Notes: generated by a model not told the origin, from the sequence alone. Counted from the first letter of the stretch, positions 43,055-55,276 are shown. The stretch is 64,000 bases of DNA from an uncultured Bacteroidales bacterium (GCA_944322715.1 CALUPT010000013.1:1-64000); one strand, 5' to 3'. Program-made: numbers and translations.

Positions 43055-45688
43055 ATGATGAATGACCGATATTGCATATTCCTGCTGACTGTGCTGCTGA
43101 TGGCGGCTTCCGTGGCTTATGCGGCATCTCCCGTCCCTCCGCAAATGCCTCAGGATCCGGCGCTTTCGAGCGGAGTGCTGCCAAACGGCATTGCCTATTA
43201 TATAGTGGCGAATCCATCTGAGAAAGGGATGGCGGAGTTCGCTTTCGTGCGCAGAATGGCTGTGCCGGATTCGCTCCGCGACAGGGCCGTGTATGACGCA
43301 AGGTATTCCGTGACCGACATTCCGAGATTTTCTCCGGCTACAGTCAGGGACTATGCGGCAAGGTACGGGGCATCTTCGGCGATGTGCCGCAGGTCTGTCC
43401 CGGTCCATGTCAGGGTGACGGATGATTCGGCTGTCTACCGTTTCGGAACATTTCCCGTATCGGGGGGTAATGTGACCGATTCCACTCTTCTGCTGGTTTT
43501 CAGCATTGCGGAAGGACTGGATACGGATGTCCCCGCACAGGATGCCATCATAGTTGCCGGGGATGTGGACCGGGATGCCGTGCTGTCACGGATGAGATTG
43601 CTGTCGTTAGTCGTGCCTTCCCGCCCGGAAGAGGTTCCGGAGGACACTTCGTATGTATGGAAAGACAGGGACACGATTATCTGCAACGTGAAAACGGACA
43701 CGGCTGCGGCGGTGGCGAGGATTTCCATAGGATATTCGTCTCCGAGGACGCCGAGGGAATATATGGGAACTGCCGTGCCGGTCGTGTCGCAACATTTGAC
43801 AGGGATACTCGACAGGATATTGTGCAGGCGGGTGGAGACGGAAATGAAGCGCAGGGGCATTCCGATAGCGGATTTGCGCTGCAGGTATGCGGGAAGCGCT
43901 TCCGGCGGCGGGGATGAGAAGTATGTCATCTCCCTTTCCACTGACAACTCCATGACAGGACAGGCGCTTGAAGTGCTGGCGGAAGTCCTGGCGGATGCGG
44001 ATGTGAACGGAGTCCGGGAAAAGGAATACGCCGGGGCCAGGAACGAGTATCTGGTCAGACAGTACAGGATGGCCCTCGACCCGGTCACATGCAACGGAAG
44101 GTATGTGGATGAATGCATTTCTTCTTTCCTGTACGGTTCTGCCGTGGTGTCGAAGATGGACAGGTTCAGATTTCTGGTCCGCGGAGAGCTTCCGGACAGT
44201 ACAGGAGCCAGACTTTTCAACAATTTCGCTTCGGAACTGCTGGACAGCACCCGCAATCTCACCGTTTCAGTGACGGTAGCGGACTCTGCCCGGATGACCC
44301 CAGACGAAACGGCCGCCATCTTCCGCAGGGCATGGGAGAGGGCGGCGATGAACGATACCCTGACTTCTTATACAGTCAACCTGAGCGATTCTCTCGGACT
44401 GGCGGAGATTCCGGCGGAGAAGCTGAAGGTCGGCAGGACTGTGAAGGAACCGGTGTCGGGCGGCACGATGTGGACCTTCTCCAACGGAATGAAGGTGGTC
44501 TACAAGAGGATGCAGACGGGCGGCATCTTCTATTACGACATGATGATAAGGGGCGGATATTCCGTCGTGGATGACCTCAGACGGGGCGAGGGGGCTTTCT
44601 TCTCCGATATCCTCGGGACTTACGATATCGCAGGTTTGAGGAGCGGGGATTTCCACGACCTGATGCTGTCGGAAGGCATTACGATGTCGGGCGAAGTGAC
44701 GCTCTCCCATCTGAGCCTTTCCGGAATGGCTCCGAGACCATCCCTTACCCTGCTTTTCAAGTGTCTGAAATCAGTCGCGAATGAAAGGAGCGTCAACAGG
44801 GAAACGTTCGCCTACTATGCAGCCTGTGAAAGGCTCCGTCTCAGGGCAAGGGCCGGGACAATGCCTGCAAGGAAGGCCGCCATAGACAGCCTGATGTGCC
44901 CGTCATACCACTATTCTTCCGACAAGTCCCCTGAAAACCTGCATTCCGATGCCTGTGACAGGGCTGCCGGACTTTTCGATTCGCATTTCAGCAGGGCTGA
45001 CGATGGGATCCTGATGATAGTCGGAGACATGGAAGAGACCGCAATGAAGAGGTTCCTGCAGAAGAATCTGTCGGGATTCAGGACGGAGCCTCTTGCCGTG
45101 GCCAGGATAAGGCTCCCGTACCAGCCGATTTCCGGCTGGACCACACATATCGTGTCCGGGAAGAGACAGAGTCTGGACTTGGCCCTGTCGGCTCCGCTGC
45201 AGTTCAGTGCGGAGAACTATATGGCGATGAAGGTCGCTGCAGCCGCGCTTGAATCGGCCCTTAACCGGAAATTGTGCGGTTCGGCCGCTTCGGCCAGGGT
45301 CTTCAGCGAGTTCTCCGGATATCCTCAGGAGCGGGTCAGTTTCCTTATATCCGTATCGGATCTCGACCCGTCCGTGCTGCCTCTCGATGAGATCAGGAAG
45401 GACCCGCTCGTACTTCTTTATGATGTGAGGTCTGTCCTGTCATCCATGTCCTTGTCCGCCATTCCGGACGACAGGATATCCGTCTGCAGGGATCTGGTAA
45501 GGAACGGGATGGCGTCCCTGCAGAATGACCCGTGGTACTGGGTTGACATGGTGAAGACCAGATATACCGATGGAAAGGATCTAAATACGAAATATGCGGA
45601 AAAGGTGGATTCGGTCTCTCCGGAAAAGGTCATGGAACTGATTTCCATGCTTGCTTCCGGTAGCAGGGTGGAATATGTGGTAAGATAA
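43055..45688 (+). CDS. M16-family (insulinase/pitrilysin-like) protein lacking the zinc motif
   Basis: The 877-residue exported protein has a signal peptide (LLTVLLMAASVAYAA) and then the M16 opening strand SGVLPNGIAYYIVANPSEKG. Active members carry HxxEH about 40 residues later and a distal Glu. Here that region reads MAVPDSLRDRAVYDARYSV, with no HxxEH or inverse. Later M16-like segments remain: a second half-domain near residue 475 (TFSNGMKVVYKRMQTGGIFY) and a GDMEETAMKRFLQKNL strand. It is therefore probably a catalytically dead paralogue, perhaps a partner of an active M16 peptidase elsewhere. ATG codons at 43055 and 43058 are equivalent. Confidence 0.78.
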   Translation: MMNDRYCIFLLTVLLMAASVAYAASPVPPQMPQDPALSSGVLPNGIAYYIVANPSEKGMAEFAFVRRMAVPDSLRDRAVYDARYSVTDIPRFSPATVRDYAARYGASSAMCRRSVPVHVRVTDDSAVYRFGTFPVSGGNVTDSTLLLVFSIAEGLDTDVPAQDAIIVAGDVDRDAVLSRMRLLSLVVPSRPEEVPEDTSYVWKDRDTIICNVKTDTAAAVARISIGYSSPRTPREYMGTAVPVVSQHLTGILDRILCRRVETEMKRRGIPIADLRCRYAGSASGGGDEKYVISLSTDNSMTGQALEVLAEVLADADVNGVREKEYAGARNEYLVRQYRMALDPVTCNGRYVDECISSFLYGSAVVSKMDRFRFLVRGELPDSTGARLFNNFASELLDSTRNLTVSVTVADSARMTPDETAAIFRRAWERAAMNDTLTSYTVNLSDSLGLAEIPAEKLKVGRTVKEPVSGGTMWTFSNGMKVVYKRMQTGGIFYYDMMIRGGYSVVDDLRRGEGAFFSDILGTYDIAGLRSGDFHDLMLSEGITMSGEVTLSHLSLSGMAPRPSLTLLFKCLKSVANERSVNRETFAYYAACERLRLRARAGTMPARKAAIDSLMCPSYHYSSDKSPENLHSDACDRAAGLFDSHFSRADDGILMIVGDMEETAMKRFLQKNLSGFRTEPLAVARIRLPYQPISGWTTHIVSGKRQSLDLALSAPLQFSAENYMAMKVAAAALESALNRKLCGSAASARVFSEFSGYPQERVSFLISVSDLDPSVLPLDEIRKDPLVLLYDVRSVLSSMSLSAIPDDRISVCRDLVRNGMASLQNDPWYWVDMVKTRYTDGKDLNTKYAEKVDSVSPEKVMELISMLASGSRVEYVVR

Positions 45689-45745
45689 TGCGGATTGCAG
45701 CGGATACTGCGGGACGGCGGACCCAGCAAAGAAACGACACAAGAC

Positions 45746-46345
45746 ATGGGAAAGGAAAATACGATACCATCAATAATCCAGATCGATGACTGTCTGGTGT
45801 CATCGGAAATACTTACGGAATATTTTGCGTGCGACTACGGGAAATGCCGCGGCTGCTGCTGCATTGTCGGTGACAGCGGCGCTCCTCTTGATGAGTCCGA
45901 GCCGGAGGCCATAGAGAAGAACTATCATGTGTTTTCTCCGCTCATGAGGGAGCAGGGCAGGGCGGCGGTGGATGAGAAAGGCTTCTTCGAGATAGACAGG
46001 GATGGAGACATGGTCACTCCTCTCGTTCCCGGAAGCGAAGAATGTGCATATACATGCTTCGACAGGGATGGGAACTGTTTCTGTGCCATCGAGCGCAAGT
46101 GGTTCGAGGGGAAGGGTGATTTCCGCAAGCCCATATCCTGCTGGCTGTATCCGATAAGGGTGTCGGTGCTGGGCAACGGGATGCGGGCCCTCAACCTGCA
46201 CAGGTGGGAGATATGCAAGGATGCCTTTGAAAAGGGCAGGAGAGAGAATATCAGGGTGTTCGAGTTTCTCGAGAAGCCTATTGTCCGTTGTTTCGGGCAA
46301 GAGTTCTTTCAAGCCCTGAAGCAATGCGCAGAACATCCTTTCTGA
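45746..46345 (+). CDS. DUF3109-family cysteine-rich protein
   Basis: About 199 residues. Conserved cysteines lie at the front in CDYGKCRGCCCIVGDSGAPL and later in CAYTCFDRDGNCFCAIERKW and CWLYPIRV. This resembles the YkgJ/DUF3109 group, thought to bind zinc or an iron-sulfur cluster. No biochemical role is established. The ATG at 45746 (MGKENTIPS) is preferred to one at 45695 because the added residues are arginine-rich and unlike the family. Its 3' end overlaps the convergent membrane-protein gene by 68 nt. Confidence 0.85.
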   Translation: MGKENTIPSIIQIDDCLVSSEILTEYFACDYGKCRGCCCIVGDSGAPLDESEPEAIEKNYHVFSPLMREQGRAAVDEKGFFEIDRDGDMVTPLVPGSEECAYTCFDRDGNCFCAIERKWFEGKGDFRKPISCWLYPIRVSVLGNGMRALNLHRWEICKDAFEKGRRENIRVFEFLEKPIVRCFGQEFFQALKQCAEHPF

Positions 46346-46748
46346 GGCCTTCCACGGTCACTCCTTCTCCTGTCGAGGCGATGGTAATCCTGTCCTCGTA
46401 CATTCTGGAGATACGGCTGACGGTCCCGTTGTGCCTGAATGTCATCAGACCCGGCCTGGCCTTTTCAAGGCTGTAGTAGTGGTTCTCCATGTATTTCTTT
46501 ATTTCACCCCTGTTGTCATCCCAGCTGCCTTCCATTGCGGCAGTCCGGCTGACATATCCTATTTTCGGATAGAAAGCGGCCACAACGGCAAAAAGGAGGG
46601 CTATCTGCCACAGGGCATCGTATCCGTTCCGGAACATTGTGCCGATATCCGGCTCGACGGCCTTTATCAGCACCAGAAGCGCCATTATTATCACGATAAG
46701 GACGGACAGATAGATAAAATATTTTACGGATCTGATGAAATATCGCAT
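46278..46748 (-). CDS. Small membrane protein of unknown function
   Basis: The 156-residue protein has two likely TM helices (YFIYLSVLIVIIMALLVLIK and ALWQIALLFAVVAAFYP). A soluble C-terminal domain follows (GSWDDNRGEIKKYMENHYY, TVSRISRMYEDRITI). I do not recognise a family. The ATG at 46748 (MRYFIRSVKYF) lies soon after a -7 element at 46772-46779. The 3' end overlaps the DUF3109 gene by 68 nt. No partner gene or pathway is apparent. Confidence 0.7.
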   Translation of the reverse strand: MRYFIRSVKYFIYLSVLIVIIMALLVLIKAVEPDIGTMFRNGYDALWQIALLFAVVAAFYPKIGYVSRTAAMEGSWDDNRGEIKKYMENHYYSLEKARPGLMTFRHNGTVSRISRMYEDRITIASTGEGVTVEGLRKDVLRIASGLERTLARNNGQ

Positions 46749-46771
46749 GCGACAACTGTTTTGCATTTCTG

Positions 46772-46779
46772 CAAATATA
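46772..46779 (-). promoter_or_regulatory. -7 element of the small membrane-protein gene
   Basis: TATATTTG on the minus strand, 23 nt before the ATG at 46748. It is divergent from a second TATATTTG at 46799. Confidence 0.55.
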
Positions 46780-46798
46780 CACTTTTTTAAAATATTCG

Positions 46799-46806
46799 TA
46801 TATTTG
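46799..46806 (+). promoter_or_regulatory. -7 element of the coiled-coil membrane-protein gene
   Basis: TATATTTG, with a start site near 46813. It makes the ATG at 46812 an unlikely start and supports the ATG at 46863. Confidence 0.55.
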
Positions 46807-46862
46807 TACGATTGAGTTATGGAACTTGTGCATCCCCGTGGTGCCGTAAACTTTTTTTTGTC

Positions 46863-47771
46863 ATGGAAGATAACAGAATGATTGAACAGGGTCAGGACTG
46901 GAACCCGGACCAGGAAGCAGGGTTGAAAAAGACCATGTATATCCTTGCCGCAGTGGCCGCTGTCCTGCTGGTGGCGCTTGCTGCAGTGTGGATCGAAAGG
47001 TCATCCCTCGTCAAGGAACTGAAGGTCGAGAAAGAGGACCTTACCAAGGAGATGATTGCGCTCCAGAATGACTATGCCGGCCTGTCATCGGATTATGAAT
47101 CAATCAATATGCAGCTGGATTCCTCCCGCGAGGAGGTGTCGCAGCTGATCGAGAGGATCAAGAAGACGGAGGCGACCAACAGGACCAAGATACGCCAGTA
47201 CGAAAGGGAACTCGGTACCCTCAGGAGCATAATGAAGAACTATATCGTCCAGATAGACTCCCTCAATACCCTCAACCGGAAGCTGACTGCGGATGCCGCT
47301 GCAGCACGCAGGGAGGCTGCGGAGAGCAGAAGACAGAACGAGGAGCTGAACAAGGCTGTCGAGAGCCTTTCCGGACAGGTGGCAGCCGGTTCGGTCATAA
47401 AGGGTCGCGGTATCAGGCTGGATGCCTACAATGCATCCAACAGGATTACTGACAGAAGCAGCAGGGTGGTGCGTCTCATGACTACCCTGAGCCTGGTGGA
47501 GAACGAGCTTGCGGAGAAGGGTCCCGTCAGGGTCTATATTCAGGTCAAGGATCCTGATGGCGTGCTTCTTACGAACGGGACAAGCAAGGAATTCCTGTTG
47601 GATGGCGAGCCTTTGATGGCATCCGCGTCAAGGGAAGTCGACTATCAGGGCTCGGAAGTCGAGCTCAGCATCTATCTCAATGACATTCCGGACTACGTGA
47701 AAGGCATCTATACCGTGGAGGCGTTCACAGAGAAAGGCAGTCTCGGCACAGCGGAACTGATGCTCAGATAG
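46863..47771 (+). CDS. Single-pass membrane protein with long periplasmic coiled coil
   Basis: The 302-residue protein has a short cytoplasmic start, a TM helix (TMYILAAVAAVLLVALAAVW) and a coiled coil from about residue 45 to 175, rich in Glu, Lys, Arg and Gln. A C-terminal beta-rich domain of about 120 residues follows (GIRLDAYNASNRITDRSSR, VRVYIQVKDPDGVLL). Similar proteins are widespread in Bacteroidales but I know no assigned function. It is monocistronic, closed by the terminator at 47794-47829. An envelope or cytoskeleton-like role is only a guess. Confidence 0.8.
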   Translation: MEDNRMIEQGQDWNPDQEAGLKKTMYILAAVAAVLLVALAAVWIERSSLVKELKVEKEDLTKEMIALQNDYAGLSSDYESINMQLDSSREEVSQLIERIKKTEATNRTKIRQYERELGTLRSIMKNYIVQIDSLNTLNRKLTADAAAARREAAESRRQNEELNKAVESLSGQVAAGSVIKGRGIRLDAYNASNRITDRSSRVVRLMTTLSLVENELAEKGPVRVYIQVKDPDGVLLTNGTSKEFLLDGEPLMASASREVDYQGSEVELSIYLNDIPDYVKGIYTVEAFTEKGSLGTAELMLR

Positions 47772-47793
47772 ATACCGTATCGTGAAATCCGAC

Positions 47794-47829
47794 GGGCGGC
47801 CCAAAGCTTTTGAGCCGCCCTCATTTTTT
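47794..47829 (+). terminator. Rho-independent terminator just upstream of hemW
   Basis: GGGCGGC (47794-47800) and GCCGCCC (47814-47820) form the stem, extended inside by CAAA/TTTG. Six T follow (47824-47829). It lies 22 nt after the coiled-coil protein gene and 8 nt before the hemW start codon. Confidence 0.85.
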
Positions 47830-47837
47830 GATATTGT

Positions 47838-49172
47838 GTGATATACATACACATTCCATACTGCAGGAGTTTCTGCACCTATTGTGATTTCTATTCCGTA
47901 ATACCGCAGTGCGGTTACGGCCGGTTCGCCGATGCCGTATGTGCCGAAATAGGCGCGAGGGAGGAAGAGATCAGGGCATCCGTGTCCCATGCACGGACTG
48001 ACAATGTATCTTCCTGTGGACCCAATACACTGTATATGGGCGGCGGCACCCCGTCCGTCATGCCCGCAGAGACTGTCGGAAGGATTGTTGCGGCTTGCAG
48101 GAAAGCCCTTTCGGGCATGGAGGAATGCAGTTGCGGAGGCGGTCCTTTTGAGGAATTTACGGTGGAAGTCAATCCTGATGATATCGTGCAGAAGGGGCAC
48201 GGATATGTGGAGGCGCTTCTCGGCCTCGGAGTGACAAGGGTGAGCATGGGGGTCCAGTCCCTTGATGACAGGGTCCTGAAATGGATGAACCGCAGGCATG
48301 ATGCTTCTTCCGCACGCAAGGCTTACCGTATCCTGAAGGAGTCCGGTGTGGAGAATACAGGCATAGACCTGATATTCGGCTATGATGCCGGCAGCATTGT
48401 CCTGCCGGATGGGATTGCCTGGAATGGCCGGGATGCGGAAAAATACTGGTCCGGAATGATAGAGGCCGCATTGGATATATCGGGGGATGGTTCTCTGCCG
48501 AAGCATGTCTCGGCATACCAGCTTTCCATTGAGGATGGAAGCGTCCTTGCCGGAATGGTCAGGGACGGATTTTACTCCGAGCCTCCGGAAGAGGAATGCG
48601 CAAGGCAATATGACCGGTTGTGCGGTATCCTCGCTTCCGCAGGTTATCATCATTATGAAATATCCAATTTCGCCATGCCGGGTTATGAGGCGAGACACAA
48701 CAGCGCCTACTGGAGGCATGTCCCCTATGTGGGGATCGGCCCGGCGGCCCACACTCTCTCATTCTGCGGCGGATGCGAGGTTGTCTCTGCGGCGGCTTCC
48801 GGACTTTCTCCGGATGCCGGGAAAGACGGACTGTGGCGCCGCAGTTGGAATGCGGCGGATGTGGACGCCTATATCGCGGCAGCTTCATCGGGGGACTGGA
48901 ACGGCATCCGGGAGTCGGAGTCACTGACGCGGGAGCAGTACAGGGAGGAGGAGATCATGCTCGGTCTCCGCACTGACAGGGGAGTGCCGGTTTCACTTTT
49001 GGCCGGGAATCCGGATTCGGCGGAGAATACGGAAAAACTCCTCCGTGCCGGGGCCCTTGTCCCCGTCGGAGGAGTCTTTTCCGATAAGGGAGGCTCGGGT
49101 CAGGAGCCTCGCCTTCGTATTCCTGAAGACCGGTTTTTCGTGTCGGATGACATTATTGCCGGACTTCTGTAA
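47838..49172 (+). CDS. hemW: HemW-like radical SAM heme chaperone
   Basis: The 444-residue protein has the radical SAM motif CRSFCTYC (Cx3CxxC, residues 9-16) right at its N-terminus in IYIHIPYCRSFCTYCDFYS. GGGTPSV follows, then the HemN/HemW signature VNPDD and QSLDDRVLKWMNR. HemW inserts or carries heme; it was long annotated as coproporphyrinogen III oxidase. The initiator is GTG at 47838. An in-frame stop at 47829-47831 leaves no other start that keeps the cluster motif. The start codon lies just beyond a terminator T run, without a visible ribosome-binding site. Confidence 0.9.
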   Translation: MIYIHIPYCRSFCTYCDFYSVIPQCGYGRFADAVCAEIGAREEEIRASVSHARTDNVSSCGPNTLYMGGGTPSVMPAETVGRIVAACRKALSGMEECSCGGGPFEEFTVEVNPDDIVQKGHGYVEALLGLGVTRVSMGVQSLDDRVLKWMNRRHDASSARKAYRILKESGVENTGIDLIFGYDAGSIVLPDGIAWNGRDAEKYWSGMIEAALDISGDGSLPKHVSAYQLSIEDGSVLAGMVRDGFYSEPPEEECARQYDRLCGILASAGYHHYEISNFAMPGYEARHNSAYWRHVPYVGIGPAAHTLSFCGGCEVVSAAASGLSPDAGKDGLWRRSWNAADVDAYIAAASSGDWNGIRESESLTREQYREEEIMLGLRTDRGVPVSLLAGNPDSAENTEKLLRAGALVPVGGVFSDKGGSGQEPRLRIPEDRFFVSDDIIAGLL

Positions 49173-49182
49173 CCGTTTCCGC

Positions 49183-52326
<3,144 letters not shown>

Positions 52327-53310
52327 TTACAGTATTGTTGCAGTTTTTCCGTCTGTACCGTTCCCTGCCGCAGGATCCTCCTCCCTGGTCCAGTGTATCC
52401 TGATTCCCCGTCTTTCCATCCCCCTGAACCATGTCATCTGCCTTTTCGCGAACCGGTGTATGGCCGTCGCAAGCCTCTCCTTCATCTGCTGGTAGTCCAG
52501 TTCTCCTGTCACGTATTGTGTGACGTATTTGTATTCAAGCCCGTAATAGATGAGGTCTTCCGGCGAGAGTCCGCTGCCGAGGAGCGAGCGCACCTCCTCT
52601 ACCATACCCTCGGCAAGTCTGGCATCCAGCCTTCTGTCTATCCTGGCGTTCCTTTCGTCCCTGCTCACGAGGGTACCTATGTAGAATGTCTTTTTCGGGA
52701 GGCAGGAAGTCCGCGCGACAGGATGGCTTTTTTCGTATTCCGCTATCTCTATGGCCCGTATCAGCCTTTTCCGGGTGTCGTAGTCTGTCGAGTTGTGCAG
52801 CCGTTTCAGCGATGCGAGCCTTGCAATGAGAGTGTCCGTGTCCTCCTTCTCCAGTTCCTTTCTCAGGATGGGGTCGGCAGGAACCTCTGGCAGGGAATAT
52901 CCGCATGTGGCCGCTTCTATGTACAGCCCGGACCCTCCGCAGAGTATCGGGATGCGGCCCCTTTCCCTGATATCCTGATATGCGGCCTCGAAATCGCGCT
53001 GATATTCGTATATGTTGTATTTCGTGCCAGCCGGGAGAATGTCTATGAGATGGAAGGGGATTTCCCCGTATTCGTCGAGATCTTTCCCTGTCCCTATCGT
53101 CATGCCTCTGTAGACCTGTCTGGAATCCGCGGAAATGATTTCGGCCTTCGCCGTTCCTGCCCTTCCGAATTCCCTCGCCAGGCTGACCGCATATCTCGTC
53201 TTGCCGGATGCCGTCGGCCCGAGCACGCAGACAAGATCCGTCTGGCCATCCATATATGACTGCAGCAGCCGGCCCGTATCTATCTTTTCGGGCAGTGGCA
53301 GGGCGGCCAT
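52327..53310 (-). CDS. miaA: tRNA dimethylallyltransferase
   Basis: MiaA adds a dimethylallyl group to A37 of tRNAs reading UNN codons. The P-loop GPTASGKT is at about residue 31 from the ATG at 53310, which has an AAGGA seven nt upstream. Earlier starts (53340, 53346 or TTG at 53355) are possible. Other motifs are SADSRQVYRGMTIGTGK, GGSGLYIEA, TRKRLIRAIEI and the C-terminal RFAKRQMTWFRG. Length fits the family. The promoter at 53369-53376 overlaps the divergent lgt region. Some Bacteroidota carry a second miaA; only one is here. Confidence 0.95.
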   Translation of the reverse strand: MAALPLPEKIDTGRLLQSYMDGQTDLVCVLGPTASGKTRYAVSLAREFGRAGTAKAEIISADSRQVYRGMTIGTGKDLDEYGEIPFHLIDILPAGTKYNIYEYQRDFEAAYQDIRERGRIPILCGGSGLYIEAATCGYSLPEVPADPILRKELEKEDTDTLIARLASLKRLHNSTDYDTRKRLIRAIEIAEYEKSHPVARTSCLPKKTFYIGTLVSRDERNARIDRRLDARLAEGMVEEVRSLLGSGLSPEDLIYYGLEYKYVTQYVTGELDYQQMKERLATAIHRFAKRQMTWFRGMERRGIRIHWTREEDPAAGNGTDGKTATIL

Positions 53311-53368
53311 GTTCCATTCCTTGTCTTTGCGGTCAGTCATCGTCATTCCGGACAAAATACGAAATGTA

Positions 53369-53376
53369 CAAATTTA
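53369..53376 (-). promoter_or_regulatory. -7 promoter element for miaA
   Basis: TAAATTTG on the minus strand. The start site would be about 53362, upstream of all possible miaA start codons. A -33 box is not clear. Confidence 0.5.
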
Positions 53377-53420
53377 AGACTATTGTCCGAATAAAAAAAT
53401 CATGGATGACGAAATTTTAG

Positions 53421-53428
53421 TACCTTTG
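53421..53428 (+). promoter_or_regulatory. -7 promoter element for lgt
   Basis: TACCTTTG, start site near 53435. An in-frame ATG at 53402 lies upstream of it and so is unlikely to start lgt. The ATG at 53462 is preferred. Confidence 0.6.
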
Positions 53429-53461
53429 TGTCTTCGAAGTCAGTCAAAAAACGGAAACGAG

Positions 53462-54427
53462 ATGCTGGATATGCTGTATGTCAACTGGAATGTGGATCCT
53501 GAGATTTTCCATATCGGGGCTCTCTCGATCAGGTGGTATTCCATACTGTTCGTAGCGGGTTTCGTGCTCGGATGGTTCATTTTCAAATGGTTCTTCAAAA
53601 GGGAAGGAGTACCGGTGAAGCTCCTCGACCCCCTGCTGTATACCTTGCTGATAGGCACTATCGTTGGGGCGAGGCTCGGGCACTGCATCTTCTATCAGCC
53701 TGAATATTATTTCGGGAGCTGGAAAGGTTTCTGGGAGATTTTCATGCCGTGGAAAGGCGGGCTTGCAAGCCACGGGGGCACTATAGCCCTGATCCTTGCA
53801 ATGTGGTGGTTCGCCCATCATTACGGAAGGAAATACAATTTCGACTTTCTCTGGATACTCGACCATCTCTGCATCCCTGTATGTTTTGCCGGGATGTTCA
53901 TCCGTCTGGGGAACCTGTTCAATTCGGAGATATACGGGGATGTGACCAGCCTTCCGTGGGGGTTCATCTTCCTGAGGAACGGGGAGACCCTTCCTCACCA
54001 CCCTACGCAGCTCTATGAGGCATTGAGCTATCTGATTCTCGGGCTTGTGCTCATCGGACTGTACAGGTACAGGCTTGAAAAAATGAAAAGGGGCTCATTC
54101 ATAGGGATATTCTTCATAGTGCTTTTCGGGATGCGTTTCCTGATAGAGTTCATCAAGGAGCCCCAGGTCGGTTTCGAGGAGAATATGGTGCTGAATATGG
54201 GACAGCTGCTTAGCATACCTTTCATAATAGCGGGTATATGCCTTTTGATATACAGCCAGATAAGGAACCAGCCCGCAATGACGGTCCCTCAGGAGAAGCG
54301 CAGGCCGCAGCAGACACATTATGCGCATGGCACGTCCGGGCCGGCTGCTGTTTCCGGCTCCACATCCGTGCAGGGGAGGTCTGGACGGAGCGGAATTTCA
54401 GGAAAGCAGGAAAGACAGGGCAGATGA
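53462..54427 (+). CDS. lgt: Prolipoprotein diacylglyceryl transferase
   Basis: Lgt attaches diacylglycerol to the lipobox cysteine of prolipoproteins in the inner membrane. About 321 residues with seven TM spans. The signature is RLGNLFNSEIYG, and conserved HGG (GLASHGGTIAL) and HHPTQLYEA segments follow. The lipoproteins of the glycan locus depend on this enzyme. The C-terminal 55 residues after the last TM helix are basic and low-complexity (PQEKRRPQQTHYAHG), longer than in many Lgt proteins. The stop codon lies 1 nt before the ATG of the phosphatase gene. Confidence 0.95.
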   Translation: MLDMLYVNWNVDPEIFHIGALSIRWYSILFVAGFVLGWFIFKWFFKREGVPVKLLDPLLYTLLIGTIVGARLGHCIFYQPEYYFGSWKGFWEIFMPWKGGLASHGGTIALILAMWWFAHHYGRKYNFDFLWILDHLCIPVCFAGMFIRLGNLFNSEIYGDVTSLPWGFIFLRNGETLPHHPTQLYEALSYLILGLVLIGLYRYRLEKMKRGSFIGIFFIVLFGMRFLIEFIKEPQVGFEENMVLNMGQLLSIPFIIAGICLLIYSQIRNQPAMTVPQEKRRPQQTHYAHGTSGPAAVSGSTSVQGRSGRSGISGKQERQGR

Positions 54428-54428
54428 T

Positions 54429-55202
54429 ATGGTAAGGGCGGTTTTTTTCGATATAGATGGGACACTGGTCAGTTTCAGGACGCATGTCATATCGGATGCA
54501 TCCATAAGATGTCTGGACAGGCTCAGGGCTCAGGGTATCAGGGTCTTCATCGCCAGCGGCAGGCACAAGGTTTTTATGGACAATCTGAAAGACTATCCAT
54601 TCGATGGCTATATATGTATGAACGGCTCCCTTGTGTATGCAGATGGGAGGTTGCTGTACAGCAATCCGATGGATATGGAGGAAGCCGGACTGCTCGCCCG
54701 TCTGCTGGATGATGGCGGGGTGTCTTGTGTGGCTTACAGCGAGAGCCGTGTCAGTATGACCGCAATGGATGCCAAGGCGATGCACGTGCTGGAATCGCTC
54801 TCGATTTCCCCTGTTCCTCCGGTGAGTATGGCCGAGGCGGCGGAAGAGCCGCTGTACCAGTACACCCCGGTGCTGGATGATGAGACTTTCGGGCGGCTTC
54901 TCGCTCCGTATATGAAAAAGACTGTAGCCACGCGATGGCATCCGGACTTTGTGGATATAGTGCCATCGGGCAGTTCCAAGGCCGAGGGGATAAGGCAGAT
55001 TGCAGGCTATTATGGCATCGGTATGGAAGATACGGTGGCTTTCGGCGATGGGGGCAATGACATTCCGATGCTCGAAGCCGTCGGTACAGGAGTGGCGATG
55101 GGGAATGCTGCCGATGAGGTCAAGGCCCACGCCGACTATGTCACATCTTCGGTGGATGATGAAGGTGTGGCGGCTGCGCTCCGGCATCTCGGCCTGCTGT
55201 AA
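54429..55202 (+). CDS. Cof-type HAD hydrolase
   Basis: The 257-residue cytoplasmic phosphatase has HAD motif I DIDGTLV, motif II in FIASGR, a lysine in the SSKAEG segment and motif IV GDGGNDIPMLEAV. The large inserted cap domain marks the Cof/subclass IIB group, which removes phosphate from small metabolites (sugar phosphates, FMN or others). The substrate is unknown. The ATG at 54429 follows the lgt stop after 1 nt, indicating cotranscription and likely coupled translation. Confidence 0.9.
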   Translation: MVRAVFFDIDGTLVSFRTHVISDASIRCLDRLRAQGIRVFIASGRHKVFMDNLKDYPFDGYICMNGSLVYADGRLLYSNPMDMEEAGLLARLLDDGGVSCVAYSESRVSMTAMDAKAMHVLESLSISPVPPVSMAEAAEEPLYQYTPVLDDETFGRLLAPYMKKTVATRWHPDFVDIVPSGSSKAEGIRQIAGYYGIGMEDTVAFGDGGNDIPMLEAVGTGVAMGNAADEVKAHADYVTSSVDDEGVAAALRHLGLL

Positions 55203-55268
55203 TGCGGCAATTTCCGTATCAGTTTCCTGTATGGCCGGTTTCCTGGTATGAAATCCGATTATAAATGT

Positions 55269-55276
55269 TATATTTG
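55269..55276 (+). promoter_or_regulatory. -7 promoter element for trxA and downstream operon
   Basis: TATATTTG, about 36 nt upstream of the thioredoxin start. It probably serves the rightward gene run that follows. Confidence 0.6.

Noticed and set aside
53402..53461. Longer N-terminus for Lgt starting at 53402
   Set aside because: It begins upstream of the TACCTTTG promoter element, and the added residues are unlike Lgt N-termini.
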